64,000 bases of DNA, from positions 62,001 through 126,000 of the forward strand of contig JAJQZP010000445.1 of assembly GCA_025403435.1 (NCBI GenBank), read 5' to 3'. This DNA comes from Artocarpus heterophyllus. Its lineage: Eukaryota > Streptophyta > Magnoliopsida > Rosales > Moraceae. Below, one piece after another: positions 1 through 10,737 of this stretch. The notes under the pieces are model-generated. The model worked only from the letters and a program-made list of their open reading frames with translations. It searched no databases and was not told where the DNA came from. The stretch's first letter is position 1; each line of letters starts with the position of its first letter. The position numbers and the translations under genes were made by a program.

Positions 1-189
1 TTTTTTTCAATAGGCAACCATGTTTGGACCAATTGCTACATGTGCTGGCTCTTCAGGTGGAACACAGCCTCTACCCGACCTATATAGAGTTCTGTCATAT
101 TGTCAATTGGGTATATTACAACCTAATTGCAAAATTGTCAAGTTTATGGTAAACTAATTTTAATCTGAAATATTGATTAATGTTTTCAG

Positions 190-1588
190 CACTAGATGCC
201 ATACTTTGTCGTTGTTTCAATCGAGAGAAGGCAAAGGGTCATGAGATTGCTACATATGTGGAGAAGCACAGAAAGATTCTAGTCAAATTTGATGAGGCCG
301 ACGGTACCTAGAAGGCATTTGGGGTGCTTCGGCTTGTGGTTTGAAAGTGCCATCAGGATTTACACATGAGATGCATAGGAGTTGTTCCATGATGTTTGGA
401 GAGATATAAATGCCCAATATAAGAGTCAAATTTAATAGCGTATGCTAGTATTCATTAATTCAACTTCATGTTATATAACATATTATTATAGAACATAATA
501 AAACTACTTATCATGATTTTGAATGTGTTACAGGATTAGTTTGTTCTTGATTACAACTACCTATACGATATCCTCCATGGTTAGTTGATAGGGAGGCATC
601 CAAGTGCTACAAGGACTAGAAGAGCGACCTCCACGAGCACTTCAAAGAACTTGGAGGATCAACAAATGTAGCACACATCAGAGCGGACCCCCCAAGGACC
701 TCAGGAATCAAGAACACTGGGGTTGTTGTTGCGATAGGTTCATGTCTGGAAAAATTTTAAGTAACTATATATCTGCTAAGTTGGTTTGTTATTATATATA
801 TTAATCTCAATATTGCTAATACTAAATACTATTATAAATACAAAAAGTCGGCAAAAAACAAAAACAACCATGGCAACTAGAAGTGGTCAAGTTTGCATGG
901 TTGGATATCCCTCTCCTAGCATTACAAGAAAAAGATTAGTAAGTTTTTTTAATTACAATTAATTATAAAATTTATCAAAGAATATATTATTTTAACACAT
1001 TTAAATCATTAGACAGACCAACACGATGACCCAACAGTTAATGCCTACCCTAGATAACTAGGCGGACATGCATCGACATGGAGAGACTTAGGTTAACCCT
1101 GAAGCATAGCTAACTTATGTAAGTATTTTTAATTTCATTATTATCTTTTCTTATTCAAATCAGTTTGTGTATTTATAACATGTGTTTATTATTATTTGTA
1201 TACAATACGATGAAGTGGGAAAGACAAACCCAGATGACACAGTCTGCTTCCTCTTCACCTGCACCTGTTGTTAATGAGGAGGGAATTTTGGAGCAGGTTC
1301 TAGGTAGACGTAGAGGACATAGGGCTAGAGTAGACCCCATAATCCCGTAGATGATTTACTCTAGTGTTGGTTCATCCTCTAGCTTTGGTCGGACGGAACA
1401 TCTTCGATGCCTATTGACTTGCATGTGGGAGATATTATATGAAGATGGTCTAAGTACAACATGAATATGTACCACAACTGCCCCTAATGACGCCTCCAAC
1501 TTTTGTTCATCTAGGTCTTTTGCCTCCTCCTGATGCTGCTGACAATAACGATAATAGCACTAACAATGCTGCAAATTTGGGGGATTAG
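190..1588 (+). pseudogene. Plant transposase_24 (Ptta/En/Spm family) remnant
   Basis: Pieces of a plant transposase of the Ptta/En/Spm type can be followed in changing frames, with intron-like AT-rich gaps. Near 190-330 a segment reads ALDAILCRCFNREKAKG. Near 600-760 the frame reads HEHFKELGG and later RTSGIKNTG. At 1210-1340 the ORF contains EQVLGRRRGHRAR, matching the family's conserved LG-x-RxGH motif. Near 1530-1588 an Asn/Asp-rich tail ends in NNAANLGD and a stop, typical of this family's C-terminus. Internal stops (for example at 310) and frame changes show that it is dead. It could belong to a close relative within the superfamily, but the final motif pair makes the assignment fairly safe. 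Confidence 0.6.
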
Positions 1589-1824
1589 ATTGTATTTTTT
1601 TTCTTCATTCAATATTTTGATACATTATGTTGGGTTTTCATTTTATTATTGAAACAATGTATTATAAATTTTTTTAATATTAATTTTTATTTTCATTATT
1701 GTAAGTTGATTATTTCTATTTGAATTTAAAATTAATAACAATTATTAAAAAATATTAAAAATTTAATAATATTTAAAAAATATTTAAAAAAATTTAATTG
1801 TTGTTGCAAAAAAAAGGAACAAAA

Positions 1825-2134
1825 CATATTTGCGACAATAATTTTGGAAAAAGTTATCGCAAATAATGATGCCACATCATCATCAAAACAAGAAATTGCG
1901 GCAACATTATTTAAAATTGTCATCGCTAAAAATATTAACCACAGCACACCAATGACGATCTCGATGACATAATTGTGGTGACGTTTTCGCAACAGCTTGT
2001 CGTCACTAATACAAATGTGACGACATGTGTCGTCGCAAATAAATTATTTGCGACTAATTTTTTGCGACAACATATCGTTGCAAAAACTTTATTTGCAACG
2101 ACTTTCCTTCTTTTACACCCTATTTGTTGTAGTG
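1825..2134 (-). repeat. CACTA subterminal repeats and terminal motif
   Basis: TTGCGAC-type words occur in both orientations, for example near 1830, 1855, 1895, 1985, 2030, 2050, 2063, 2082 and 2092, and end in the CACTACAACAA terminus at 2134. In CACTA elements such repeats bind the element's own TNPA-like protein. The arrangement is seen here; the function is family knowledge. Confidence 0.6.
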
Positions 2135-2609
2135 ATTGCATTGTTCGAAAAATATTATTGATATGATTTAAGTCAAAGGGGAAAAACACAGAGGTGATTT
2201 AAGTCGATGTATATGACCAAGAGATGGTATTGATATGATTTAAAGTCCTGCCTTAGCTTATTACAAATCAGCTTGTCGGATTTCTATGTTCTGTTTCTAT
2301 GTTTAGCAGAAAAGAGAACAAAAAAAGTTATGGCTTAAATTAGTGATAAATCCACATTTTTATTTAGGATTTTTAAACTGTAGGTCTTCAAACTTTATAG
2401 CCTTTCAAACTTGAGTCCTCATTTTAAGAATTTAACCATTCAAGTCCCAAACTCTTTCTCTTGGCACCTTAGTCTCTATTTTAAGAATTTAGACACTTGT
2501 ATCTCCAAACTCTTAATTTGTTGGCACTGTTAGTCTCGATCTTCTTTTTATTATTAGATGATATAATAGATATCAGATTTTAAGTCTTTTTTGTTCCTTC
2601 AGTCCAAAA
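2135..2609. other. Non-coding stretch with a short degenerate tandem repeat
   Basis: No gene is visible. From about 2375 to 2540 a unit of roughly 60-80 bases recurs: TTTTAAGAATTTA, then a CCAAACTCTT-like word, then TTGGCAC..TTAG. It is cut off by the start of Copia A at 2610. It resembles the TIR-like repeats of decayed Mutator or foldback elements, but no partner end was found. Confidence 0.4.
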
Positions 2610-4642
2610 TGTTGAAAAAATAGTACGCAGTAAAATTTTAAAAATTTTATATCAGAGTATTTTCCAAAACACAAGTTTGACATGCTATATGCATAAATTA
2701 ACCAGATCTTACTAACCTTTGATTGCCAAAGAACCCTTGTAAAACGTGAAGAGAAGTAACATTTCAAAAGAGCCTCAACCAACTAGTCTTCTTTGCTATT
2801 CTTTATCCACGACCGGAGTGAGTATGGACTCACACGTACAGCTCTTCCACCAGGTGACTCTCCTTCCAACTAATTGAGAGAACCCAAAGCAAGTGTTCAT
2901 GATTTGTGAACAAAAGCTCTTAGGGAGTTTCCAGATTCTCACCAGCACAGTATCGCTCTTAATCTCTCAATTGATCTAAGTAACTCTTAAGACTTACCCA
3001 CTATTTATAAAGGTTGGTCCTAGGGTCAGTCCCTATCAGATTAGGTCTCAAAAATTCAAACTAGAATCAAAATCGGATCAATATCTGATAAGATCCGCGT
3101 AAAAACGTGTGATCTTATCGTTCGCTCATTGGCAGGCCGATCAGGATGATCGGCAGGCCGAACAGCCCTATCGACAGGCCAGACTCGTAGATCGGCATGC
3201 CAAACTGCCAAATAAATATCTCCGTGAATCTTTTATTTTCCACTCGAGATTCTATAGGATAAAGTCTCAGTTTGAATTCAAATAACCTAATAGAGAAGTT
3301 ATCTGATCAAAACAACTTTATCTAGATAATCTATAAGAAAATAAATGAATACCCAATAATTCTACAAGTTTATCTTGATCTAATTTATTCAAAATTAAAT
3401 CAACCAATAAACAGACAAGAATTATCCGATCACAATAATTCAACAAGTTTATATTGAATCAATTTTATCACAAAAATTAATTCAACCGATAAACAGACAT
3501 GAATTATCTGATTCTTCCAAATTTTAACGAATCTAATAAATCTGACATACGTTACCAATTATTAGAAAAGCACATTGTATCATTATAGGATGTTGTGAGC
3601 TAGCATCGGGGACCAAATGGACCTATATAGTTCAAGTTCCTGATAATTATGAAACCCAATATCCCAGATATACATTTCATAATTATCAACTCCAACGCTA
3701 CTCCACTAAAAGCTTGGAGTTGCACTCTCGAACTACATAGAATTATGAAGCCCGTATAGCTAAGACTCTATGACATATCATAGTATATCGTATCCCCATA
3801 TAATTATCCATAATCAGCTTAAGGACAAGTTCTGTCTTATTTTTTTGATTATTTTTATCTTACGTTCCATTATCTCACCATCGGAAAACTTACCATCCAT
3901 AGACAGTATACCATTCGGTTACACCTATGTATTCAAATGGTTGAGCGCTCTAGTTTTTCAATTATAGGATAACGCATATAAGAAGATATCATTACTCCTA
4001 AAGAGGAGCTATGGATTCCATATCTATGAATAACGGGTCTACGCTATCAAGAGTCATGCCTCCAACGTACCGGCATACATACCACTATTAAGATGTAGGT
4101 GTCACCCTTTGGTACATCAAAAGACACAAGTCAAGACAACGGGCCCATTATTCATCTCAGGATTAAGATACAAAACAAATGATTGTCTAAAGTGAATCAA
4201 TTGGCTGAGACAGAATTATTAATCCAAATCAATTCACTTTATGTCCCGATCCAACACATCGTCACCTATGACAACGTGTCAATGTTTCTATTCATGGAGT
4301 CCACCTCCAATGGTCAAAACAAACCATCTCCCAAAAGGGATATAGACAACATAACAAACTTTACATGAATAAAGGGCCCAACTTTATTCCCTCGATTGCG
4401 AATCTTACGATTTAGACCATCACCTTAAGAATCGTGTCTTCCGCATAATTTGTCCATCATATGCCCAATTCTTAAGGTTTAGACCGACAGTCTCAGACTA
4501 TTATTTGCTTAACATACATTCAATAAATATGAACGTAAAGAGGACAAAATTTGGTATATAAACAATAAATAAATCCTTTATTGATAAAAATGTCTCCAAA
4601 AACTTATGACATTTTTACTCCTTAGGTCATACATGTCTAACA
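2610..4642 (-). repeat. 3' LTR of Copia A
   Basis: Begins TGTTG and ends TAACA, and aligns along its length with 10084-12180. It is about 64 bases shorter, mainly because it has fewer 21-bp units in the CGGCAGGCC array near 3130. TATAAATAG on the minus strand lies at 3001-3009. Confidence 0.9.
3129..3202. repeat. CGGCAGGCC motif array in Copia A 3' LTR
   Basis: Three to four CGGCAGGCC/CGACAGGCC/CGGCATGCC words spaced 21 bases apart, with GATCAGGATGAT between them. The array lies about 120 bases upstream (in LTR orientation) of the TATA-like sequence. The matching array in the other LTR is longer. Confidence 0.8.
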
Positions 4643-4653
4643 ATCTCCCACTT
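4643..4653 (-). other. Polypurine tract of Copia A
   Basis: Directly inside the 3' LTR the minus strand reads AAGTGGGAGAT. This is the usual copia plus-strand priming site, and its position next to the LTR supports the call. Confidence 0.55.
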
Positions 4654-4656
4654 GCA

Positions 4657-5352
4657 CTAAGTGAGTAAATATGTCAAATCTTGCATCCCCATAGCTTCCA
4701 CATGTCTCTCGAAGACTTTCCTAGTAAGTGTCTTCGTAAATGGATTAGCTAAATTGTCCTCTGACGCGATCTTGCACACCATAACATGCTCGCCGTCAAC
4801 GAAGTCCTTTATCACATGATACTTCCTATCAATATGCTTACTCTTCTTGTGAAATCTTGGTTCCTTAGCATTAGCTACTGCCGCACTGTTATCACAGTAC
4901 AGTGATACCACATTATCTATACCAAGAACTACCTCAAGATCCCCAAGGAACTTGCAGAGCCACACTGCTTCTTTTGAAGCATCACTAGCTGCCACATACT
5001 TGGTCTCCATAATTGAATCTGAAGTGCAATCTTGCTTAGCACTTCTCCAACCGATGGCACCACCGCCCAGAGTAAACCAAAAACCTGAAGTCGATTTCCT
5101 AGAATCCAGGCATGATTGAAAATCTGAGTCAGTATATCCTAGAGGAGTCAAGTCCTCACCCAAATATACAAGCATATACCCTCGAGTTTGTCTCAGGTAC
5201 TTGAAAATATGCTTTACCGCAACCCAATGGTTCAGTCCTGGATCCGCCTGAAATCGACTTACAATCCCGACCGCATAACTAATATCCGGTCGTGTGCAAA
5301 GCATGGCATACATGAGACTACCCACTGTCGAAGCATAAGGCACCTTCTTCAT
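4657..5352 (-). pseudogene. Copia A RNase H and end of reverse transcriptase
   Basis: A 231-codon frame ending just before the PPT. The early part (VGSLMYAMLCTRPDISYAVG) is the conserved stretch after the copia polymerase. RNase H follows with YTDSDFQSCLDSRKSTSG (first acidic residues), then METKYVAASDASKEAVWL (Glu site) and YCDNSAAVANAKEP. The end, HIDRKYHVIKDFV and NPFTKTL, matches the normal copia C-terminus. Copia enzymes usually read STEAEY at the Glu site; here it is METKY. The frame is separated from the polymerase core by a stop and frame change between 5353 and 5463. Confidence 0.85.
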
Positions 5353-5463
5353 GTATTCTCTTTCTTCATTAGACTTTAGGGAGTCTTTCTTAGAAAGAAT
5401 AATGCCAGACCTAGATGGTTGCCTACCTTTCTTAGAATCCTACATTGCAAACCTTTTGAGAAT

Positions 5464-6129
5464 TTAATCTATGTAGCCGGCCTGGGACAAAGCTATCATT
5501 TTGTTCTTCCTATCTCGAAAGATTTGGATACCAAGAACAAAATTAGCCTCACCCAAGTCCTTCATGTCAAGCTGCTTGGTCAACCATAATTTGACCGATG
5601 ACAATGCCCCGATGTCATTGCCAATTAGCAGAATGTCATCTACATAGAGCAGTAGAAAAACCACCTTCCCATCTTTAATGTATTTATAAACACATGGTTC
5701 ATCCATATTTTGTGAGAACCTATAAGTCTTGATCACTTAATCAAATCTTATGTTCCAAGAATGAGAAGCCTGCTTAAGTCCATAAATGGACTTAAGCAGC
5801 TTACAAACCTTACCCTCTTGACCCGAGACCTTGAACTCGTTTGGTTGTTCCATATAAATAGACTCATCAAGATAGCCATTCAGAAAAGCCGTCTTGACAT
5901 CCATCTATCAAATCTCATAGTCAAGAGCGGCAGCTATGGACAAAAGAATCAGGATGGACTTAAGCATGGCTACAGGCGAAATGGTTTCCTCATAATCGAT
6001 TCCTTCCTTTTGCGTATAACCCTTAGCTACCAGTTTAGCCTTAAAGGTTTTGACCTTTCCATCCACTCCTCTTTTCCTCTTGTAGATCCACTTACATCCT
6101 ATGGGTTTTAGCCCTTCGGGAAGATCCAC
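5464..6129 (-). pseudogene. Copia A reverse transcriptase, broken
   Basis: Two frames cover the polymerase. 6129-5908 holds the N-terminal palm (GCKWIYKRKRGVDGKVKTFK, then KLVAKGYTQKEGIDYEET). 5736-5464 holds the catalytic LLLYVDDILLIGND (YVDD box) and MKDLGEANFVLGIQIFRD. Stops at about 5908 and 5737 break the continuity, although the peptide between them (NGYLDESIYMEQP, SIYGLKQAS) is still readable. RNA-dependent DNA polymerase is the family function; this copy cannot make an intact enzyme. Confidence 0.85.
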
Positions 6130-6141
6130 AAGCTCCCAGAC

Positions 6142-7485
6142 CTAATCAGTCTCTATAGACTTCATCTCTATTTTCATAGCCTCTGTCCAGAGTTTTGAAT
6201 CAACATCCTCCATAGCTTCTGCGTAAGTATAAAGACCCCTGTCATGTTCATCCGATTCGGCCAAAAAGACCTCCCCATTGAACATATACCTTTCAGGCTG
6301 ACGCCCGATCCTCCCACTACGTCGAAGCCCCTTAGGTTTTTGTTTAGGTTCGTTTGGTTTTTCTACACTGATCGGAACGGTTTCATTCGGAACCTTCAGA
6401 GTGATCGGATCACTCCTTAACTCCTCAAGCACCACTTTGCTTCGAGATTTAAAGTCGTCCATGTAACTCTCTTCAAGGAAAGTTGCATTAGTTGAAACCA
6501 TGACTTTATTTTCCTTTGGGTTATAAAAATAACCCCCTTTAGTCCCTTTTGGATATCCTACAAACACGCAAACTTTCGAACGTGCTTCTAACTTATTCAG
6601 ATCCTTAAACAGGACATGAGCCAAACATCCCCATATGTGAATATGGTTTAAGGATGTCTTCCTACCCATCCACAACTCGTGAGGAGTTTTAGAGACCGAT
6701 TTTGAAGGCACATTGTTCAAAAGATAACATGCGGTTTGTAGTGCATATCCCCAAAAGGATAAAGGCAATGATGAATAACTCATCATGGACTTGATCATGT
6801 CCAATAAAGTCCTATTTCTTCTCTCCGCTACGCCATTTTGCTGCGGAGTGCCCGGCGCAGTCAAATGGGATAAAATCCCATTCTCTAATAAGTGTCTCAA
6901 GAACTCATCAGAAAGGTATTCCCCACCTCGATTGGATCGAAGTGCCTTTATGGGTCTACCCAATTGCTTTTCCATTTCAGCCTGAAACTCCTTGAACTTG
7001 TCAAAAGTTTTACTTTTGTGGTGCATCAGGTACACATACCCATATCTTGAGTAATCGTCAATAAAAGTGACGAAGTACTCATACACTCCTCGTGCTCGGA
7101 TGTTCATCGGTCTGTAAACATTACTATGCACAAGTTCTAGAACCCCTTCGGCCCTATTGCCCTTAGACCCGAATGGTCTTTTGGTCATTTTACCCTCCAA
7201 ACAAGATTCACATTGAGGTATAGATTCTACCTTTAAGTGACTTAAATGTCCATCCCTTACCAACCTTTGAATCCTATTCAGGTTAATATGACCAAGGCAC
7301 AAATGCCAAAAATAAGTCTTATTAGAGTGAAAAGCTTTAAGTCTTTTAGAGTTATTATCATTCATCTCAGCATTAAGCAATAAGTCCATCTTAGGTTTGA
7401 TAAAATATAGATTATTTTGCATCCATCTAGAACAGATAAAAGATTTATTTTTATGAATCACCACTTTATCATTAAAAGAAACCAA
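6142..7485 (-). pseudogene. Copia A integrase with lost catalytic residues
   Basis: A 447-codon frame. A GAG_pre-integrase zinc region comes first: [12 protein letters not shown], then CESCLEGKM, giving HxxxH and CxxC ligands. The integrase core follows ([32 protein letters not shown] with the catalytic Glu). Where copia enzymes normally carry Asp in VHxDV and RSDRGGE, this copy reads VHSNVYRP and RSNRGGEY, so both expected catalytic Asp are Asn. The C-terminal part has the GCLAHV and [12 protein letters not shown] motifs. Family function is strand transfer of the cDNA; the two changes predict a dead enzyme even though the frame is long. Confidence 0.85.
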
Positions 7486-7685
7486 ATAAGAGTCTTTAAA
7501 TAAACAAATACAGAAATTAAATTCATTTTAAATTTAGGAACATAAAAACAATCTAGCAAAAATAAATTCCTATAACTATCAAAATAAAGATGGACGTCTC
7601 CCACTGCTTCCGTTGAGACCAAGGATCTATCGCCCATCCAAAGTGTGAAGTCTTCATGCAGCAGACTTCTTATTTCTTTGAACCC

Positions 7686-8003
7686 CTACAGAGAAACACA
7701 AACATAATTAGTTGCACCGGAATCTATGACCCAAATGTCATTGGATTCCTCAACCAAACAAGTTTCTAAATATAGAAGATCACACCTACCTCCTTTGGAA
7801 AGAAAGTCCTTACAATACTTCTTGATATGCCCGACCTTTCCATTGAAGAAGCACTTAAGCTTCTTCGGGTTCTTTTTCTTCTTTTTCTTGCTCTTGGTGC
7901 TAGCAGGAATAGAAGACTTTCCATTGTTGGCCCGTTGCTTCTTTCCATTCCTAGAATTGGGATTGGAACCAGAAGCAGCTACCATGTTGGCCTCTCCACC
8001 CAT
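7686..8003 (-). pseudogene. Copia A gag zinc knuckle and protease start
   Basis: A short frame with a Lys-rich stretch, then CFFNGKVGHIKKYC, where the second Cys of the usual CX2CX4HX4C knuckle is Asn. DIWVIDSGATNYVC follows, matching the DSGA catalytic loop of the copia aspartic protease. The frame stops at 7686; protease-like sequence continues with stops through 7685-7500. Confidence 0.75.
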
Positions 8004-8178
8004 GGGAGACTCCCTAATCAGCAGTTCAAACTCCTATAACTGTTTCATTAATTTCGTCAAGGTCATATCCCATCTATTGCTCAAATTAAATGTAGCTCTA
8101 AACGGAACAAATTCATGCTAGCCATAACATATCTTCAAGATTATCCACGATCTGCTTCACAGTCTCATAATCTTGATG

Positions 8179-8433
8179 TTAAGCTTGTAGCACATTATTC
8201 ATGCTAGCCATAACATAGCAGTGGGCCTGATCATTAGCATCTTTCCAGCGATCATACGCTTGAAATTGCTCATTAGTTGAGTCTCCCGTAGGCTCGGGAG
8301 GACAAGGGGTTGTCAGTATATATTTCAGTGTCTCAAAGGAGAGGACAATATCCAGGTTCCGTTTCCAATCATTATAATTCTCTCCAATTAAAAGGTTTTT
8401 GTCAAGTATCGATGATAAAGCATTTTTAGACAT
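8179..8433 (-). pseudogene. Copia A gag N-terminal part
   Basis: Begins MSKNALSSILDKNLLIGENY and continues NDWKRNLDIVLSFE, a copia UBN2-type capsid start. The reading frame is open further upstream, but this Met gives the expected gag start. It is followed after about 85 codons by a frame break (8178-8004) before the zinc knuckle. The capsid function is family knowledge. Confidence 0.75.
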
Positions 8434-10068
8434 TTTTAATCTACAATAAACAGTCATATACCAAACATAAGCAAACATATAATAATAATTTAGTGAGATA
8501 ACACAATCATGTAAAAACATACAAATGTGTTCATATGACAAAACCTTGAAAATATCACAACTTACAATGATAATTCCCAACTCATAATTTAACAAGCTCC
8601 TAGGGGAGTCATGCCAAATTCAATCAGGAACACGGATCCTCTCCTGATTAATATATGTCATCTAGGACCTGTATGATCCAGCATATATTAATAATCGTTT
8701 CTTTGGCCATTAATTTTATTAACAGAGCTCCTAGGGAAGGTTAATAATAAAATTAACGTAAGTGTATAACCATTGTTTCAATATTTTATCCATCATTTAT
8801 AATCACCACCTAGGGGTGTGCAACCATAAATCATGCTAAAATACCTTATCCTCTTAGAGATCCAATCTGGTACATGATAGAAATCCCTTTCTAGGGGTCA
8901 GGACCACCATGTTCTGCCTATGGACTAACGATGGAGGCCTTAGGTTCTCTCTTCGAAAACCTTCTCCCACTCAATCTTTTGAAATCAAGGTTTTATTTTA
9001 AGAATATGCATGAACAATTTTAATATGAGCGGCACTCCCTATTCTATATGACATGCTATCAATATACATGGCGAATCATATTATAATGCAAACAAGCAAA
9101 GCAATTAAGCAAAGCTACAAGCAAAATAATAATAAACGTAATATTATGGCTCCACCCTAGAGAATAGAAAACTAAGATTACAAGAGAATAATCAAGACAT
9201 ATTATCGATTCTTCATCCTTGAATCCTCAAGCTGTATCCTTCTTCATGTAATGCCCATCTTTAAGTCTTCAATCCCGTATGAAGCGAATACTTCATATTT
9301 CCGATCATATCTAAATTTAGTGTTTCTCAGAATTGTCCCAAAAACAAAATTAAAACTGCATTGAAAACTGCATCTTTTCTAGAAAAATTTCCAGCTCTCG
9401 GTCGGAAGGCCGATCTGGGTGATCGGCCTGCCGGTAATGCTCCATCGGCCTGTCGATTAGGAAGATAGGCCTGCTGACTCATGAAAGTTCGGCCTATCAC
9501 CAAAGCCACCTGATTTCTGCCCCACTGACGGCCTACCGAACCACACGTCTGGCCTGTTAATCTGCGACCATCGACCTACCGAACTGTGAGCTTCGGCATG
9601 CCGGAAAATACGATTTTTAATGCAATTCAACAATTTATTTTCAGCAATTCAAAAACATAAAATTAGAGACTCAAGAAATACCTAGGAGCACCATCATCAA
9701 TCTTCTAGATCCGTCTTCTCCAAATAATTATTTAATTACAAAATTCTTACAAATTTAAAATTAAATAATAATTCCTAGACGGAGTGATAGTCTTGCATCT
9801 AATTACATGAAAAACCTAGATACACATTCTAACCTCTAAGGAACCATAACTAGCATTAATTAATTAATTAGTAAATAATTAAATAACCATTTAATCAACC
9901 ATAATTAATTAATGATCATTCACCACATAATCCATGACAACATAAAATTATATAGAAACCAAGAGTGCCAACTCTCTATAAAATTAAATTCAAGCGTAGG
10001 AGGGATTAAGATCACAAAATTTATACATATAGTATGATCACAAACTCGTAAATTTATGTAAAAACCAT
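8434..10068 (-). other. Copia A untranslated leader
   Basis: About 1.6 kb between PBS and gag with no coding sequence. It is AT-rich except for the GC-rich palindrome cluster at 9397-9604. Long leaders occur in several plant copia lineages. Confidence 0.6.
9397..9604. repeat. CGGCCTGCCG motif cluster in Copia A leader
   Basis: At least eight diverged copies of the near-palindrome: AAGGCCGAT, ATCGGCCTGCCGG, ATCGGCCTGTCGA, ATAGGCCTGCTGA, TTCGGCCTATC, GACGGCCTACCGAA, ATCGACCTACCGAA, TTCGGCATGCCGG. Spacing is 20-40 bases. This is a second, separate array within the same element that carries the LTR arrays. Confidence 0.75.
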
Positions 10069-10081
10069 GGCTTTGATACCA
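10069..10081 (-). other. Primer binding site of Copia A (tRNA-iMet type)
   Basis: The minus strand reads TGGTATCAAAGCC two bases inside the 5' LTR. It is complementary to the 3' end of plant initiator tRNA-Met with one change from TGGTATCAGAGC. Confidence 0.8.
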
Positions 10082-10484
10082 ATTGTTGGAAAAATAGTAC
10101 GTAGCGGAATTTTAAAAATTTTATATCAAAGTATTTTCTAAAACACAAGTTTGACATGCTATATGCATAAATTAACCAGATCTTACTAATCTTTGATTGC
10201 CGAAGAACCCTCGCAAAATGTGAAGAAAAGTAACGTTCCAGAAGAGCCTCAACCAACTGGTCTTCTTTACTATTCTCTATCCACGACCATAGTGAGTGTG
10301 GGATCACACGTACAGCTCTTTCACTAGGTGACTCTCCTTCTAACCAATTGAGAGAACCCAAAGCAAGTGTTCATGATTTGTGAACAAAAGCTCTTAGGGA
10401 GTTTTCAAATTCTCACCAGCACAGTATCGCTCTTAATCTCTCAATTGATCTAAGTAACTCTTAAGACGTACCCCCTATTTATAG

Positions 10485-10493
10485 AGGTTGGTC
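10485..10493 (-). promoter_or_regulatory. TATA box of Copia A 5' LTR
   Basis: The minus strand reads TATAAATAG about 400 bases before the inner end of the LTR, a sensible place for the U3/R boundary. It is conserved in the 3' LTR at 3001-3009. Confidence 0.5.
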
Positions 10494-10602
10494 ATAGGGT
10501 CAGTCCTTATCAGATTATGTCTCAAAAATTTTAACCAGAATCAAAATCGGATCAATATATGATAAGATCTGCATAAAACGCATGATCTTATCCTTCGCTC
10601 AT

Positions 10603-10737
10603 TGGCAGGGCGATCAGGATGATCGACAGGGCGATCAGGATGATCGGCAGGCAGATCAGGATGATCGGCAGACAGATCAAGATTATCGACAGGCTGAACA
10701 GCCCCATCGGCAGGCCAAACACGTAGATTGGCATACC
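10603..10737. repeat. 21-bp tandem array carrying CGGCAGGCC in Copia A 5' LTR
   Basis: Five to six units of 21 bases (GGCGATCAGGATGATCGACAG and variants). It is about 63 bases, or three units, longer than the equivalent at 3129-3202, which accounts for the LTR length difference. In LTR orientation it lies about 110 bases upstream of the TATA box. Confidence 0.85.

Larger units (their letters stand above)
1..2134 (+). mobile_element. CACTA (En/Spm) DNA transposon, 3' part, degenerate
   Basis: The right end is a CACTA terminus: on the minus strand it starts CACTACAACAAATAGGGTG at position 2134 and runs inward. The 300 bases inside it carry repeated TTTGCGAC/GTCGCAAA words, the subterminal repeats expected of this superfamily. 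Upstream on the plus strand is a decayed transposase_24-type gene. The other terminus lies outside the window, so the 3-bp target duplication cannot be tested. The terminus and coding remnants are seen directly; the family name follows from known CACTA architecture. Confidence 0.7.
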
